A DNA stretch of 64,000 nucleotides from Sclerodactyla briareus (lineage: Eukaryota > Echinodermata > Holothuroidea > Dendrochirotida > Sclerodactylidae): the NCBI GenBank assembly GCA_026419785.1, contig JAODTK010005825.1, forward strand, positions 1 through 64,000, given 5' to 3'. The notes below the pieces were generated by a model that had not been told where the DNA came from, did no database searches, and saw only the letters and a program-made list of their open reading frames with translations. The translations under genes and the position numbers were made by a program. Positions 1 through 13,369 of the stretch are shown one piece after another; the first letter of the stretch is position 1, and each line of letters starts with the position of its first letter.

Positions 1-1579
1 TGCTTCCTTACAATCGGTGGTTAAGACCCATCATCCTCCATCAACCAGAGTTTTTTTCTTTGGTTTTGAACGGTTGAGTTGTCTGACTGCCTGTACATTC
101 TATTGGAGGCATCCTTTTTTCTTTTCAATTTCGTCAACCATCCCCCGTTATTTTCTTTGTCTTTTCTTCTTCACCACTGATGGATTCTTTTAGAAGTTTT
201 TATTACTTTCGTATTTCTGTCTTGTGTGCGATGTCAGAAGAGGCTTCATATCATGCGAAGTTTTTTTCTGTTGCAATCGAGAGTTTCTTTATCCTTGGTG
301 TTTCAGCCTCCGCTCTAATGTTTCAAAGTGTAGCTCAGTTTTGGCTGCGGTTAGGCAGGATGATACAAATAGATCCCATTGCTGTTTGCGTTAGGCTATA
401 CTGTTAGCTTAGGCATTCCTTTGTAATTTTCTTCTGTTGCCTTTCATCGAGGCCCTCATTTTTTGTTGGTTCCCGCTGGCAGTGAATGGTAGATTCCCTT
501 CTCTCGTTCGGTTTTGTAGTCGACTTGACACCATTCCCGTTTGATTGAAGTCAATACAAGACTGTGGTTCCGTATTAGTGTTGAATTCCACTGTATATCG
601 GGCCTCAGTGATTAATTGTCCTGGGTGTACATTCCCTTAGTAATCATAGTCATTTGATTTTCGAGATGGATTTCCGCCTTATTTCCCCATCCTTATCCGT
701 GTGTTCATTTACTCGCTGAGGGCACTCCCAGTGGTGGTGGGGCGATGACCTTTTGTGATATAAAAGTATTACTCAATACCAGTTCATGGTTGCTGGCTAG
801 CTCCAACAAGGCCTCCCCATTACTGTTTACAACTTTCCCATATGGTCCGATATGTCTTATTTTGTGTCCATCACTGCCGTTTTAGCATTAATCACACCTA
901 TTTACTTACATCGATCTCTGATATCTCAGTTTCCAAGTGTAGTCGGTATAGAATTCATCCTGAATATTGGAATTTTGTTCACTTTTGCAGTGGTTGGTGC
1001 ATAAGTTAATATGAAGACTCTCGTCCTACCTTGACCGACAATCATTTTGGTTGTCGCTTGCATGATCTGTCCGTTCTTCTTAAAACGAACGCGCGCAATG
1101 ATATTGTAGCAATTTGAAAATGTCCCCCACTCCCGAACTGCACCGATCACCCTCGAGAGCGTTAAAGTTCGACCATCTACGGGTATGACTACTCACCGGG
1201 GACAAATTGACGCAAACTTTCCCGTGGACACTGACGACACGCATTACATTTTCGTGCGTTAAATGTTTGAATCAACTCCGGTCCTGTGTTACTCTTCGTC
1301 GGGGACCATTTTCCAGTAGCGCGTCTGAAGACAATGGCAAACTGCGCGTACTGCCACTTTACCAAGCATTACAAACACCGCGTCAGCCCAGCATAGGGCC
1401 GTTAGCGTTGATTGCCGGTCCTAGGTAGCCACCGTGGTTGGGTGTACACGATCTGAATAGATTTTTGGCAGCAAAGTCCTTTAAATAAGTTTGGTAATTC
1501 TTTATTTAGTTTATGTAATTTGTTTTAAACTCGTCGCACGATACGCAAGAACCGTATGTGCTACAGGTATGTAAGTTTG
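1..1579. other. Unannotated leading stretch
   Basis: I recognise no gene or repeat here. Short open frames occur on both strands (for example 926-1150 minus and 1207-1428 plus), but none resembles a known protein or shows convincing splice sites. Base composition is ordinary and there is no tandem structure. Part of it could be promoter or untranslated DNA of a gene outside the window. Confidence 0.4.
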
Positions 1580-2130
1580 GCATTTAGGAACCTGGTGACA
1601 GGTAGATGAACTATTGTAGATTGCATAGTTTATTCGAATTTTTCAAGTTTGTCGGATTTTCACCGAAACTTGGTGGATGTGGTCTACCATGGTTCTCGAG
1701 AAATTGGTAAAAGTGATCGGGTCACTGAGGTCATTTAATGTGTCAAATTTGCATAATCTAGTGCAACTTTGATTTTTTTTGAAAATTTGTTTTGGAGTTC
1801 CACGAAACTTGGAAGATGTGATCCACCTTTGATCACGATCATTTTAAAGGTACATCTGGGTCAGGTCATTGTTGTTGCTAATAATTTGCATAATTTATTC
1901 GCAATTTCAACTTGGTATGAATTTTGCAAACTCAGTATGGTCTGTTGAAATTTCTGGATCGGATGTATTTGATGTTCATGAATTTGATCGAATTTCCATC
2001 ATAAAATAGCTCCTGTTACAAGAAACACTGGGAACTATTAACCATGAGCTCCTGTGACAATTTTAAACTGCTGTATGAGCGCCCACAAGCAAGCCCTCTC
2101 TTACCCAACCATTTGATTAGGTTGATTAGA
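1580..2130 (-). repeat. Dispersed repeat family G, copy 3 (minus strand)
   Basis: Read on the minus strand this segment closely matches 48461-48963. It shares the stretch that in both copies reads 'NLI-WLGKRG-ACG' if translated, and the AT-rich 'aatttgcataattt' and 'gacatttaatgacctc' blocks with 'gaaacttggtggatgtggtc'. It is built from diverged units of about 130-150 bp. The plus-strand match stops at about 2130, where the left end of a family A element begins. The translatable piece is short and broken, so I do not call a gene. Confidence 0.6.
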
Positions 2131-2135
2131 CTACA

Positions 2136-3650
2136 ACCAGAAAGCCAAAGTCTTAGTGATTCCTTAGACTCTTTCTGACAACTATAGCCAGACACAAAGG
2201 ACAAATGGGAGATTGTACAGCTTGTTATGGGAAACATAACATGATCTTCAAATTTCCCCACTTTTTTCCACCACCAGTAGGGTCCTATACTCCTGTAAAT
2301 AAGAGAGCTACACACGAATTTTGAGGATTTCAAACTTTTACTCGGTGACTCAAAACAATAGGGTTCATGAACTCATCACGGGACACACATACCATGTATG
2401 ACTTCATCGAGCCAGGTGGGGTCAAGTTATCCGTGTTCACAAGCCAAATTGGGCCAAATTAGTGACTTTTCACAATTTCCATTTTTGACCACAAGTCACT
2501 CCGACCTATACAAAAACTGCGGTGACCTCAGATGCCCTCTTGACCTGACCCAAAACAATAGGGTTCATGTAAATCAATCATTGGAACACACATACCAAGT
2601 ATGAGCTTCATCCAGCCAGGTGGGGTCGACTTGTCATGTTTCACAAGCCAAAATTGCCATTATTGACTTTTCACAAATTCCTATTTTGACCAAAATTCAC
2701 CCTTCATCACCCCCGCCTATACCAACATAAGAGGGTTCCTGTACTCCCCAAGAAAAAGCTACACCCCAAAATTAAACCCGAGCAGACCAACCATCTGGAC
2801 TTATCGTGTTCACAGGGTGTTCAGACTGACTTCTGTGACCTCAGATGACCTCTGACCTGACCCCAAAACAATAGAGTCCATGTACTCATCATGGGGACAC
2901 CCCATACCAGTATGAGCTTCATCCCTCCAGGTGGGGTCGGAAGTTATCGTGTTCAACAAGCAAAATTGGCCAATTATTGCTTTTCACAATTTCCTATTTT
3001 TGACCAAAAATTCACCCGACCTATACCGAAACATAGGGTACCTGTACTCCCCCATTAAAAAAGCTACACCACCAAATTTGAACTTGATCAACCAACCATT
3101 CTGACTTATCGTGTTCACAAGGTTTTCAGACTTTGACCTCTGGTGACCTCTGACCGTACCCCAAACAATAGGGTTCATGTACTCATCTGGGAACACACTA
3201 CCAAGTTTTATGAGCTTCATCATCACCCTCCAGGTGGGGTCACGTTAGCGTGTTCACAATCCAAAATGGGCGAAATTATTGACTTTTCACAATTTTCCAT
3301 TTTTTTTAACAAAATTCCAAAATTCACCCCCGACCTATACCAGAAACATGGGGTTCCTGTAACTCCCATAAGAAAGCTACACACCAATTGAACCCGATCA
3401 GACCATTCATTCTGGACTTAATCGTGTTCACAGGTTTTTCAGACTTTGACCTCTGTGACCTCAATTGACCTCTGACCTGTCCCAAAACAAATAGGGTCAT
3501 GTACTCATTCATGGGAAACACATCCAATCTGAGCTTCAATCCATCCAGCTGGGGACGAGTTATCGTGTTCACAACGGCCCTTACATACCCACATACACAC
3601 ACAGCACTGCATGACTGCATAGATTCCTCTTACTTCGTCAGGAATCAAAA
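2136..3650 (+). repeat. Family A tandem-repeat element, copy 1
   Basis: The element starts with the family's shared left end ('ccagaaa..caaag.ctta.tgattcctt', then 'tttctgacaactatagccagacaca'). It continues through roughly five noisy 300-bp units carrying 'acaatagggttcatgtactcat' and 'gacctctgacc', and finishes with a short CA-rich stretch and a terminal hairpin at 3622-3646 (gattcct..ttac, then gtcaggaatc) followed by AAAA. The same two ends bound the copies at 18964-20235 and 51850-58131. No transposase or helicase frame is visible, so it is non-autonomous. It abuts family G head to head at about 2130. Confidence 0.65.
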
Positions 3651-3992
3651 ATTGACTATAACATTTTTCTATCCTCTCTTCTTACCTGGGGACGCAATTA
3701 ATAGACAAATGTGGAAGGTTTCCTAAGATATATTTTGGGACATCCTTGACAGCTGTGTGGGGATGGTTGGTGGTTTGTGGGGGAGGGGGGAGGGTGTTTG
3801 CTGCCTGGTAGGGGTGGGGCTGATGGGCATTCTGGCTGCTTAAAAATCAATAAAGGTGCAATTGAATACTGAAGCTGCTAAGGGGATTTAGAACATTTCA
3901 GTTGGATTTGGGTAAAGAAAGTGAGTTGACTGAGGCGATAAAACTTTCATTCAAATTGGGTATTTATGGAAAGAATACTAACGATGGGGGGG

Positions 3993-4024
<32 letters not shown>

Positions 4025-4380
4025 TGGGGGGGGGGGGAAAGAAGAATCAATTAATGCTTTTTGTATTAAAGGTAAAACTATTAGTGGTCGGTTATTTTAT
4101 GAATTTTCATGTGTATATTGGACATATTTGAATGTTCTTTTGACATGCCGATGGTCTGTATGAACTATTTGGTTGTTCGTGTAGTGAACAATACAAACCA
4201 CGACTGCGCAACGGCGAGACACTTTTTGCGATCGCCTGTTTTTAAACCTTGAATACTTTTGATGACATACGTTTCTATTAAATTGCTTGGCCTCGATGTG
4301 ATGCACCAGCCCCCCAGCCTTCTGTAATCAATCCCATGCCCTATGCTATGCCCGAAGAGGTATCAAAATCTACCTCAGTC
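3651..4380. other. Spacer with G-rich and poly-G DNA
   Basis: No gene is recognised. The stretch holds a G-rich block (about 3755-3825) and the very long G tract annotated separately, then AT-rich unique-looking sequence. Confidence 0.4.
3986..4037 (+). repeat. 52-base near-pure poly-G tract
   Basis: 52 positions are G except for A at 3995 and T at 4025. It is the longest of many G or C homopolymers in the window. Others include C at 9122-9141, G at 9243-9255, G at 23107-23118, C at 24585-24606, G at 28765-28776, G at 32174-32184, C at 41380-41390, G at 45581-45596, G at 46366-46377, G at 46752-46763, G at 60476-60489, G at 61411-61421 and C at 63044-63057. Such tracts can form G-quadruplexes. 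Their exact lengths are unreliable in long-read data. Confidence 0.9.
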
Positions 4381-5259
4381 GTCTATTTAGCCAACAGAAT
4401 TTTCAACATTTCAAAATTGACAGTTTTTATTCGTGCCCTGTAGCTCCTACAATGAGCACATTTTCTTAAGACTTTTGACCTTTACCTCATCTTTCGATTT
4501 TTTTGATCACTAAACACAAAATTACCATGACAAATCTCTACGGCACCCTAACTGCACTCATTCCAAATTGTTATTGGCCATTTAAACGAAACTTCGAAAA
4601 CTTGCATCATTTATGCAAATTTTCACATTAAGTGCCTTCATGACCCTTCACACTTGTTGCTGAATTTATCGGGATTTGAGGTGTACCATCACCACCAAGT
4701 TCATGAGGATTCAACCCACTTGCCATCTGCACTAAATCATGGCAAATTAAACTAGGTAAATGCAAATTGTAACATTAATGACCTTTGGTAACCTCGTCCA
4801 TACTGTACAATTTATTGGGACTATAGTTAAACCCTCTCCACCAAGTTATCTCAAAATCATAAATTATACTACTTATTAGCATATATCATGCCAGAAATCT
4901 AATCATTTTGTGTACACTCATAGTGTTTATATACTCTATACTCTGAACGGCCATCACCGATGCATCACCGATCAAGAGATATCTTGTACACAAGCTTCCG
5001 TCCAATTTTCATTAAAATTCGCACACTTTATGAAAAATGATATGGTCTTTTGGGCCGAAGTGGATGCACATCACCACTCTTCAACCAGGGCAAAAAAACA
5101 CACCTCCACAAAAAGAGTTCAGGCAATGACGGCTTTCACGGTTTTCATGAGATATCGATGCTACCTCAACCCATTTGGACAGACATACAGATGGACACAC
5201 ATACAACAAAGTGACACACTATGTCTCTCCTTGCCGCACAAGTTCAGGCGAGACAAAAA
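4380..5259 (+). repeat. Dispersed repeat family G, copy 1
   Basis: The body is made of diverged units with 'aatgcaaatt', 'acattaatgacctttggtaacc' and 'ccaccaagttcatgagg'. It is followed by a 'gacagacatacagatggacacacat' stretch and a right end at 5223-5259 (gtctctc ... ggcgagac followed by AAAAA). The same right end closes copy 2 at about 50819-50855. The GTCTC/GAGAC arms can pair across the loop. The left boundary is approximate. No coding capacity is evident. Confidence 0.5.
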
Positions 5260-5269
5260 TGGCTGAGTC

Positions 5270-8200
5270 AAGGAGTACAACAGTCGCTGCACTTGAAATA
5301 TTGTAGCAAATTTTTTCTAAAGCGTATATACAGATATGTATGTCATGATAATGATGTTCCAACCATTCATGTCTGTCGCAATTTTTCGATGCTGAATGAT
5401 AGCGAAGAAAATTCCTTGAGCCAATGCAAAAACAAGGCAATGCAAACTAGCCCATGTTCACAAAACAAAGCACACCCCACATATGCTGATGCTTAAAAGC
5501 AGCAAGTGGTCTAAAATCACTGTCAAGTTGCAAGGCTAAATAGACATATGAGGTCTTCCAATTCAGGATAAGAAGCAAGTTCTTCGAGAATTGAATTGCA
5601 TTAATTAAATAAATTTATCAATAACAAGCCCAAACGAATTCAATACAAAAACAGTTGGCGGGCCCCCTAGTAGTTTATGTTAAATTACTTCTTATGTTTA
5701 TGGTTTAAATTTGGGAGCCAAAGACACTGTGACTGGCGGGTTTTATTTAGGAGTGGCCCTACCACTCATTGCCTTTACTAGACACAACATCTTTGTTACC
5801 ACTATGCCTAAGGAGTGGCTTGGAAAACTGGTGGATATACATAATCACATGGCCATGAAACAATCACTGCATGCAAATTCATGCCAATTTCCACATACTT
5901 TTCTGCTTGGATATTACAAATTTAAGCCCTCGTATTAAAGCTTGAGAGTCTTCCATCATCTTCCTTTTTCCTCTGCCCAAATTCTGTCTAATCTGTCTAC
6001 ACTGCCCCCCCCCCTCGCCGCTTATCTGGTCCTGACTCCAGGTTGTAGTTTAAAGACCTCTAACCGGGGCAGTCACACTACCTCACTACTCACAACCACT
6101 ACTACACCTTCATGTGAATTTGAATTTGCACTACAGCAACCCCTGCTAGGCACTGACTGAGGCCAAGTCCTGTTCCTAAGACACCGCCACAGAGTGATTG
6201 GCCCAAACCATCTGTTTGGTGGAGTCGGGGGTGGAGAGGGGGGGGTGGTTCAGAAGCAAACTGGTGGGGTGTCAAAATCAGTAAAAATGAACATCAGTGG
6301 TTGGGAAATGATGTTGGTAAGTAGGCTCTCAAGTAGTTGGGGGTCACAACCTCCCCTGACTGCGCCACCCCCTCCTGCCTTCCCAGTGGCTGTGCATGAT
6401 GGAGTACTGTCTACACTCTTTACATTGCTAATAAATCACCCACTACTCTCCTCACTATTTATATATACTCACTGCAGGATGATTACAACTCTCATGACTA
6501 ATAGAAATAACAAAAAGAAAGATAAAAATCAAGATGGGTAATCAAAGGCACTCACACTTCACTGACAAGACCATAAACCTGACCCCAGTATAAGTACTGC
6601 ACAGTTCCTGGGGCAATTGCTAGCTTACTTTAATTAGGATCTCAATTTACCCCTTGTAAAAATTACTCACACTCTACTGCTATGAAGTGTACGGATGCAT
6701 TTGTTCAACTTTAATTGTACATGCCTATAGTAAAGGATCAGGATAATGCAACAAATGTTGGTTGAATGACTTGCAAATCATTTTGGTTGAGTGATTCACT
6801 GCATTTTCTAATAAATTCTGATTTTACCTACTTTTTTGTCAGGACACATTACTGACGAAACTCCAAGCAGTTTTATCGTGAGATTGTCTGAACTATTTGT
6901 CCATTCACGTCATTGTCCGGCAGTGATATACTTTATTAAAAAATTTGATGAATTGGTTGCATGACTCCACAATGGTTGTCATAAATAGGCCAATCAGTGC
7001 TTTTCGACACTCCAAAACCAATTGGGCATGTTTTCAAGGCATTTCTCATGAAATAATGATCTTGAATATTTTGCGTTCTAAATTCCACTTTGTCCTATCC
7101 CTGACTATAGACACACCTTCGATATCAAAGATTATCCAAGCTCTGTTGCACTATAACTACAGTTTAACTAGAGCTATGCATGACGAACTTTGGGACACCC
7201 ATGGATTCAAAGCTCAAACCACAATTTTCCTTCATACAGTAGCAATTCTTTCTAAGAAACAACAAACTGTTAAATGTTTTCCCAAGCTCACCAAGCGGTT
7301 TTTGTGTTATGTGATGCTTGTTACCTTAATTCCAGAACACTGCATAGGACATACACAGGTTCAATGATGATAACACAGCTTCTGCATATTATACCCCTCA
7401 ATGCCTTTGCATTCCTAAATTCCCAAAACCATGAGTCCTAAACCATTAATGTGACAGCATTGGATTATATCCAATTCAATCTGTAGGATCTATTTGGGCA
7501 ATTTCTCACATAGTAGCCCATTAAGATCCTTTAATGATCTTTTGCAATGTAAAATGTTTCAACATCCAATATTTACGACTAGTCATTTTTATAACACTGC
7601 CAAATTCATGATCCCCACTCCAACATATCTGGAGGAATCGGAACGGGAGTTTTTTTTCCATTTTGTCTGTAACTAATTGACTATAGTACATATGAGGGTG
7701 TTCAGAAACTTCGCATCAAGGATCATTAGAAGAGGCTAGCCCATCATATCAAAAATTACAAATGCATTCAATCCTAAAGATTGCACAAAACTAATGTGGT
7801 TTGTGAATCTGTGACCCACGAATAACCCAAAATCCCCCAAAATCTCAACCATATAAAGGAATACACTTCGAGGCTGAAACATGCCCTCAAAGAAGCTTGA
7901 AAAGTTTGGATTTGCTCATTTGAGCATATTTGTAGAGAAAAATCAAAGAAATTTTTTATAGCCACAGGTGCTTGCTACTAAGAACCTTTGTTGGCAAAAT
8001 TAAGAATAATGGGGTTGCCAGGCGATGGGGGTTGCTGGATATTGCAGATGCTCCCTATATGAGCATATTGGGGTGAGGGGTCAATATTAAGGGTGAGTAC
8101 TAGGCATGGAAATAGATTAACGTTTACTTGGAAATACTGGTATCACCGGGTGATCAGGAATATGAGGTCAAGGCCCCCTCTGATGGCCTGCCATAAATAA

Positions 8201-11200
8201 AGCAAACTTAACATATTTAAAACAAATGTTCGCATCATTATTCTGCAACAGTTTACAACAATTTCAACAACTAATATTATTCACAAACGATACACCAAAT
8301 TGCTAATCTACTACTGCAACTCTGGATAGGCTTACGGATCAAAAATCAAAAATTTTACGGCAGTGCATCTATACATTCTGCTATTACTTCACAAGGCTTG
8401 TCACTGTAAATAACAAGATCTATTGGCCTATTTAGAGTGGCTGAAAAAGGTAATCTGTTGAATGAAAGAATAAAAAGAAAGTACTGACAACTCTATGGAG
8501 AAGCACACCCACATACCAGCGCATACAACCAGAGCCCAAAGAACTCTGTAATTCTTTGCAATGCCACAGATAACTTTTGTGAAAATAATAAAAAGAAATA
8601 ACAATGACAACGTAAACACAGGCACCATTGAAGCTTGGACATGTATGGCTGTTTGTCCACGGAAGTGGGACAAATACCCCCCCCCCTTCGCCCCTACCCC
8701 CCATACCCCCTCCCCGGACAAAACATTATTATGGCGACTCTGGCTAGGCAACGGTGTACACTGAAAATATGAACACTGTGAGAACAGGAAATGCTATTGT
8801 CTCCTGTCATGCCCAATGGATGGGCCCCACAGAAAATCAACATATCCTGGCTGGCTCTTCTAATCTAATTGATCACATAAGCCGATTTTTTTTTGCCAGG
8901 GTATTTCCCACTCAGACTTTTGCCAACACTGGTACTTTTAGGTTTGGTTAGTGAAGGACCCATTGTGTTGTAGCACTTTTGGTGATCAACATCGATAAAG
9001 CTTGAATCAAAACAAAGACCGATACACACCTGCCCCCAGAGTAATGGACCAAATCCTGGAAATCCTCTCAATGAAATTCCCTTCACCGACAGTTCAAAAC
9101 TTATCAAGGATCCCCCTCCCTCCCCCCCCCCCCCCCCCCCCTCCACATACCCCCAAGGACTACTGTGTTCCCGAAGAAAGTAAAACAGTACTTAATGTAA
9201 CACCTTAACAATAGCTCCGATTAGAAAAATGTGTTCATGGGTGGGGGGGGGGGGGTTACTGATAACTGTCTCTCTGTCATCATGCACATAACATTCCTTC
9301 AATATCCCTTCACATAGCTCCTTTTTGTGTCTGCTGCTTGCTTCAAGCCATAAATAACAAACTATGATTCTGTTGGCCAATTTTTTTGCCTGTTAGTTCG
9401 ATTGCCCACATCACTTCACGACCAAACAGGCCGCAATTGCAGTCTATTCTATGTCGAATTTGATCGAAACAAAAAAATCCTGAATTTTTAAAAAATTTTG
9501 ACTAGGTAATCTATGCAACATCTGTAATAAAAATAACCAAAAACATAAACTTTTTACTGTTTCACAAAGCTACCAGCAACGGTAGGGTCTAACTCATCAA
9601 TTGTGTAATGTTAAAGAGCAACAACGCATTTCCATGTTGGGTGCATCAAATTTTCCCCAATACTGCAGGGTGCATATTTGAGTGCTCTTGAACAAAAATG
9701 TTAAAAAAAAAAATGTTGCAAAGACTAGCTAATGTATCAAGCCACAAGTCTGTCGCAAGTATGAAGTCAAAACTTCTTCAGTAACGTTATGCCTTTTTAC
9801 AGATTCACTTCAATTGCAGAATGCGGGCTTTGGCAGTCCCAGGGGAGTAAAGCACAGTTGTAACGAGGTACCTCGCCCGAAAAATTTTTTCCCCCCCCCT
9901 ATTACCCTAGCCCTGTGAGGGTGTCCAGCAAAGCGCTGGCGTACACCGTTACCCGAATCACCAATTCATGTATTGTCTGCTCTATAGTATGCCCTCTAAT
10001 CGGTCCGTCCCCGTGATCTTTCCACCATGGGTCAACATAGGGGAAAGAACATATGGCATTCACAGTCGCGTGATACATACGTACGGTGAAAAACCATACA
10101 CCGAAATGACCCAACAGGGTCTACATTACCCCAGGGTCGTGTGGTATTGGCAAAATTGCACAACATAAAGTTGAAAGAGTCCTTGCGGGATTGACCCCTC
10201 GAGCTATTGTTTTAAGTGTCCTTCAATCTGTGTGTGGTGATACACAAAGTTTTTCCCCCAAAACCCCTTCATCCAAATTATTTCATATAATAATCTCATT
10301 TACATATTTTTCACACAGCAGTTGTGCTGCCCTTATTTCTAATCGCATGTCATGAAAGAAAATATGGTGATTACACTCAAAACCGAATTAAGAAATTATT
10401 ATTTTTGCACCATGCTGTCCCAAATTGGGGTTCAAAACTTTATTAGTATTCCCAATTGCCCCTGTCTCTATTAGTCGAAAGCTACTCAGAAGTTATCTAT
10501 ACATATAACGCCATCAACGTTTGTCCGAAAACAGTGGGTTTTTCTGAGCAAAACAAATAAAAATCTTAAATTGATGGCTGGTTGCACATGAACTGGCCAG
10601 GGACCGCCTGACTTTCTTCTGTCAGTTTTTCCAGGTTATCCATAACGACGTAGGGGAATCCACCAGGGGGTTGTTCTAATATCATACACCATGTGGCAAA
10701 TATATTTATACATAACAGGCTAATAAATATAGGGTGTTAAGGACCAGCTGGCACCCCCATTGGTCTGACTCTCCAGATTGTTATTTCTACCACCAGTTGT
10801 GCCGTTCTCCATTATTCTACCAGAATGGACTAGAAAATGTCCCGGGCATACTGTTCACAACAAACCCAGTCACAATGTAGCATGAATTTACAATGATACG
10901 CACAATTCATATATATTTGCTGCGGTCAATCCAATCCAGGCTATCTTCTGAATGTAACCGTGACGCCCCATCACCTATAACATCTCCCAATTGGCCCACA
11001 GTATCAACTTACTCAATAGAATAACGCTACTGCCATCGATTGTTATATTTTGTTCACGTGTAACCGGTACATTGAGATTATACCCTTGAGCACTTTTTTC
11101 ATCTTATAACTACAGTGTGAACCGGTTTTAACAGATGACCACAGTAAATGGGCAGATTTCTTCTGATACCTATGTATTACTAACCAATACATGATCACTC

Positions 11201-11470
11201 AAATCATTCAGCAATTTTTCCCCACATGATTTTGAATTTCACCAGGGTTGGCCGCATTTTCTTATCTGCTCCCGCTTATATAAATGATGTGGAATTATGA
11301 GATGTAGCATGCCCCACAGCAATTGCAAGATTTAAGATTTGGGTTTATAATCTTGTATCGAGGCAGCACCTCCTTACATGACTAGCGAATTAATCCCCTG
11401 GGTATTGGTAACCTGATGAAGATCTTGCCTGCACCTCCCGGATGCACGCTTGCTACCTACCTATACTACA
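5270..11470. other. Long stretch without recognised genes
   Basis: I see no recognisable exon in these 6 kb. The longest open frame (6945-7367 plus, 140 codons) resembles no family I know and has no neighbouring splice pattern. C-rich and G-rich tracts occur near 6005, 8680-8716, 9114-9144, 9243-9255 and 9890-9899. The region may be intergenic or intronic DNA, including downstream flank of the NIPA gene. Confidence 0.4.
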
Positions 11471-11610
11471 CCCCGGAGCCACGCAGAGGCAACCTACTTC
11501 TGTTTACCAACATTACCACTCGCGTACCCACTTTTACATGTGGGTATCTGGAACATTCGCGGAGACATGCCTTGTTCTGACAGCAACTGTGGAAGAGGCC
11601 CTCAGGCAAA
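11470..11610 (-). repeat. Diverged copy of the repeat at 60 kb
   Basis: The plus-strand stretch with 'ctggaacattcgcggagaca' followed by 'tgcc' matches the reverse complement of about 60055-60200 ('gtggaacattttaggagaca', then 'tgcc'), including upstream 'gccacg.ag' and '.tacc.acttt' blocks. The match is roughly two-thirds over about 70 bases, so this is an old copy or fragment. The alignment was made by eye. Confidence 0.35.
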
Positions 11611-13369
11611 AATCATACAATTGTTTGTTTCCTCTTACCGAAGCACCCCAGATCATGCGAAATAGTTTCTAACGAAAAAATGACTGATTCGCATGGAGAG
11701 GCACCCTTGATTCCTGGTTTGCCAACAACGCACTTAAATCATACCAAACTCTCCGCCACAAAAATAGACCCATGCGGTGAAACGCAAACAAGGAGAGTAA
11801 ATCTCTACATACTCTTTGGCTTGAGAAATGAGGTGAGCAAATAACTGGATCCTAAAAACCACATTACGCAAAGGCGAATAAATTATGAAGACACCTCTCA
11901 AAGTGCATGGGCTCAATGATGATACAGTGATGATCGACAAGGGTGGATGTCAAAAGCGATATATTCTTCATCAGGGGAGCCTTTCCCTGTTGCTCACAAC
12001 AATGCAGCTTTGATGGTTGAGTTAAGACATGTACGATGCTCCCAGCCGGAATCGAAATATATAGGCATACCATACTGCTTGTTGGTGCATCGCATGTGGC
12101 CCTACAAAACTAACTACGCAAAATGGATTAAACATCTTTCCCCAAAGCCAATTGTTTTTTTTACCAATCAAGTTGCTGCCTACGGTGCTTATTAATATCA
12201 GACTGAAGGAACGGCTCAGTTAGCATCGCTCAGTTATGCAGTTTACCACTAGATATTTATGGTGGGAAGGCACCTTTGCATATAATACCCAGTATTTCAC
12301 TTCCCTTATCTACTCTGGGAATGTCCTCCACACCCAATTCCAATATGATTGGGATCATCACAAAGCCGACACTAGGGGGTGTCATTTTTAATCCAGGGTC
12401 TGTAGACATGACGGAAAGAGCTTGGCTTATTATGGGTAACTTGTTTAAGGACTTCTGAATTGTTTCCATCAGCCTAGTGCAGAAAACAACATCACTGATA
12501 TTGAAAATTATTGCCATCGTTCAATACCAACATCTACGAAAGAACTTCGTCAATTACAGCACCGAATAATCTTCTCTTTCAGAGGAAATGGTGATCAATT
12601 CTTGTCAAATTGAAAAAAAAAAGAGCCATCTGGGTGGCCGCCATACAAAAAATATTTGTTTCCGCCACGGGACCTATTCCCAGAAATTACAATATTAACC
12701 TAAGACTTTTTTTCAAACAGATTTTTTTTTTTAAATGTAGTCTTTACACAGTCATACCATAGATTCTCAGTATGGTACTTAGTGGCTGAGGGGAGACATT
12801 AACTAAAGGCTGAATGAACTTTAAAGCTACTAAGGGGTTGCTCAATGAAACAATAATTGTATGACCCATCCCCCACCTCCGACAATGACTTTCTCTGTCT
12901 AGGGTATAGGGGTGGCATGAGCTCTCCCCAGGGAAGGACGCAAACCATGCATGCTCCTTATCTGCCGGAATATTATTTGGCTAACATGGGGGGCTCTGTT
13001 GGGGGGAAACTGGTGAACATTTTCCCTCAAATGATCTTTCCACTATCTGGGAATTCCCTCTTGTGGCTAACCTCTCGAGGCTATTTTTGCAGTATCGGGC
13101 TGATCGTCTCACTTAATTCCTGCCCTGCTCTGATGATGGAGTGGGCTAGCAACGCTGTATAACACGATCAACAGCCGTACTTTGTTCCACATGACCATTA
13201 CAATCGTCGGCACATTCAGACAGTTGGCTCAGAAAATATCTTGCTTCATGCGCTTATCTCCGACGGAGGAGCTTGAGAATGGAGTCCGCTAACGCCATGA
13301 TTACATCTACACCTGATGGAGTGCCTAAGTTGACCGCTGTTGAGGCAGTTATAACTCATGTAGTCCCGC
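11610..13369. other. Stretch without recognised genes
   Basis: The only item of note is an open frame on the minus strand at 12257-12517, annotated separately. Runs of A (about 12612) and T (about 12721) occur. No known repeat boundaries are seen. Confidence 0.35.
12257..12517 (-). CDS. Unidentified open frame, possible exon
   Basis: The open frame has 86 codons and ends in a stop at 12257. It contains a stretch reading 'LKMTPPSVGFVMIPI' and ends '..GAFPP'. A pyrimidine-rich run with AG (ttttctgcactag) lies near its upstream side and could be a splice acceptor. The opposite strand is also open for 61 codons, which weakens the case. I do not recognise the protein. It lies about 1.2 kb downstream of the last recognised NIPA exon, but nothing ties it to that gene. 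It could be a chance frame. Confidence 0.15.
   Translation of the reverse strand: MAIIFNISDVVFCTRLMETIQKSLNKLPIISQALSVMSTDPGLKMTPPSVGFVMIPIILELGVEDIPRVDKGSEILGIICKGAFPP

Noticed and set aside
2016-2333. Gene coding 'NLIKWLGKRGLACG', with a similar frame at 48391-48573
   Set aside because: Both are copies of dispersed repeat family G. The shared peptide follows from shared repeat DNA and the frames are short and end in unrelated sequence.
6945-7367. 140-codon open frame, the longest in the window
   Set aside because: No recognisable motif, no splice context and no family resemblance. Length alone is compatible with chance in 64 kb.
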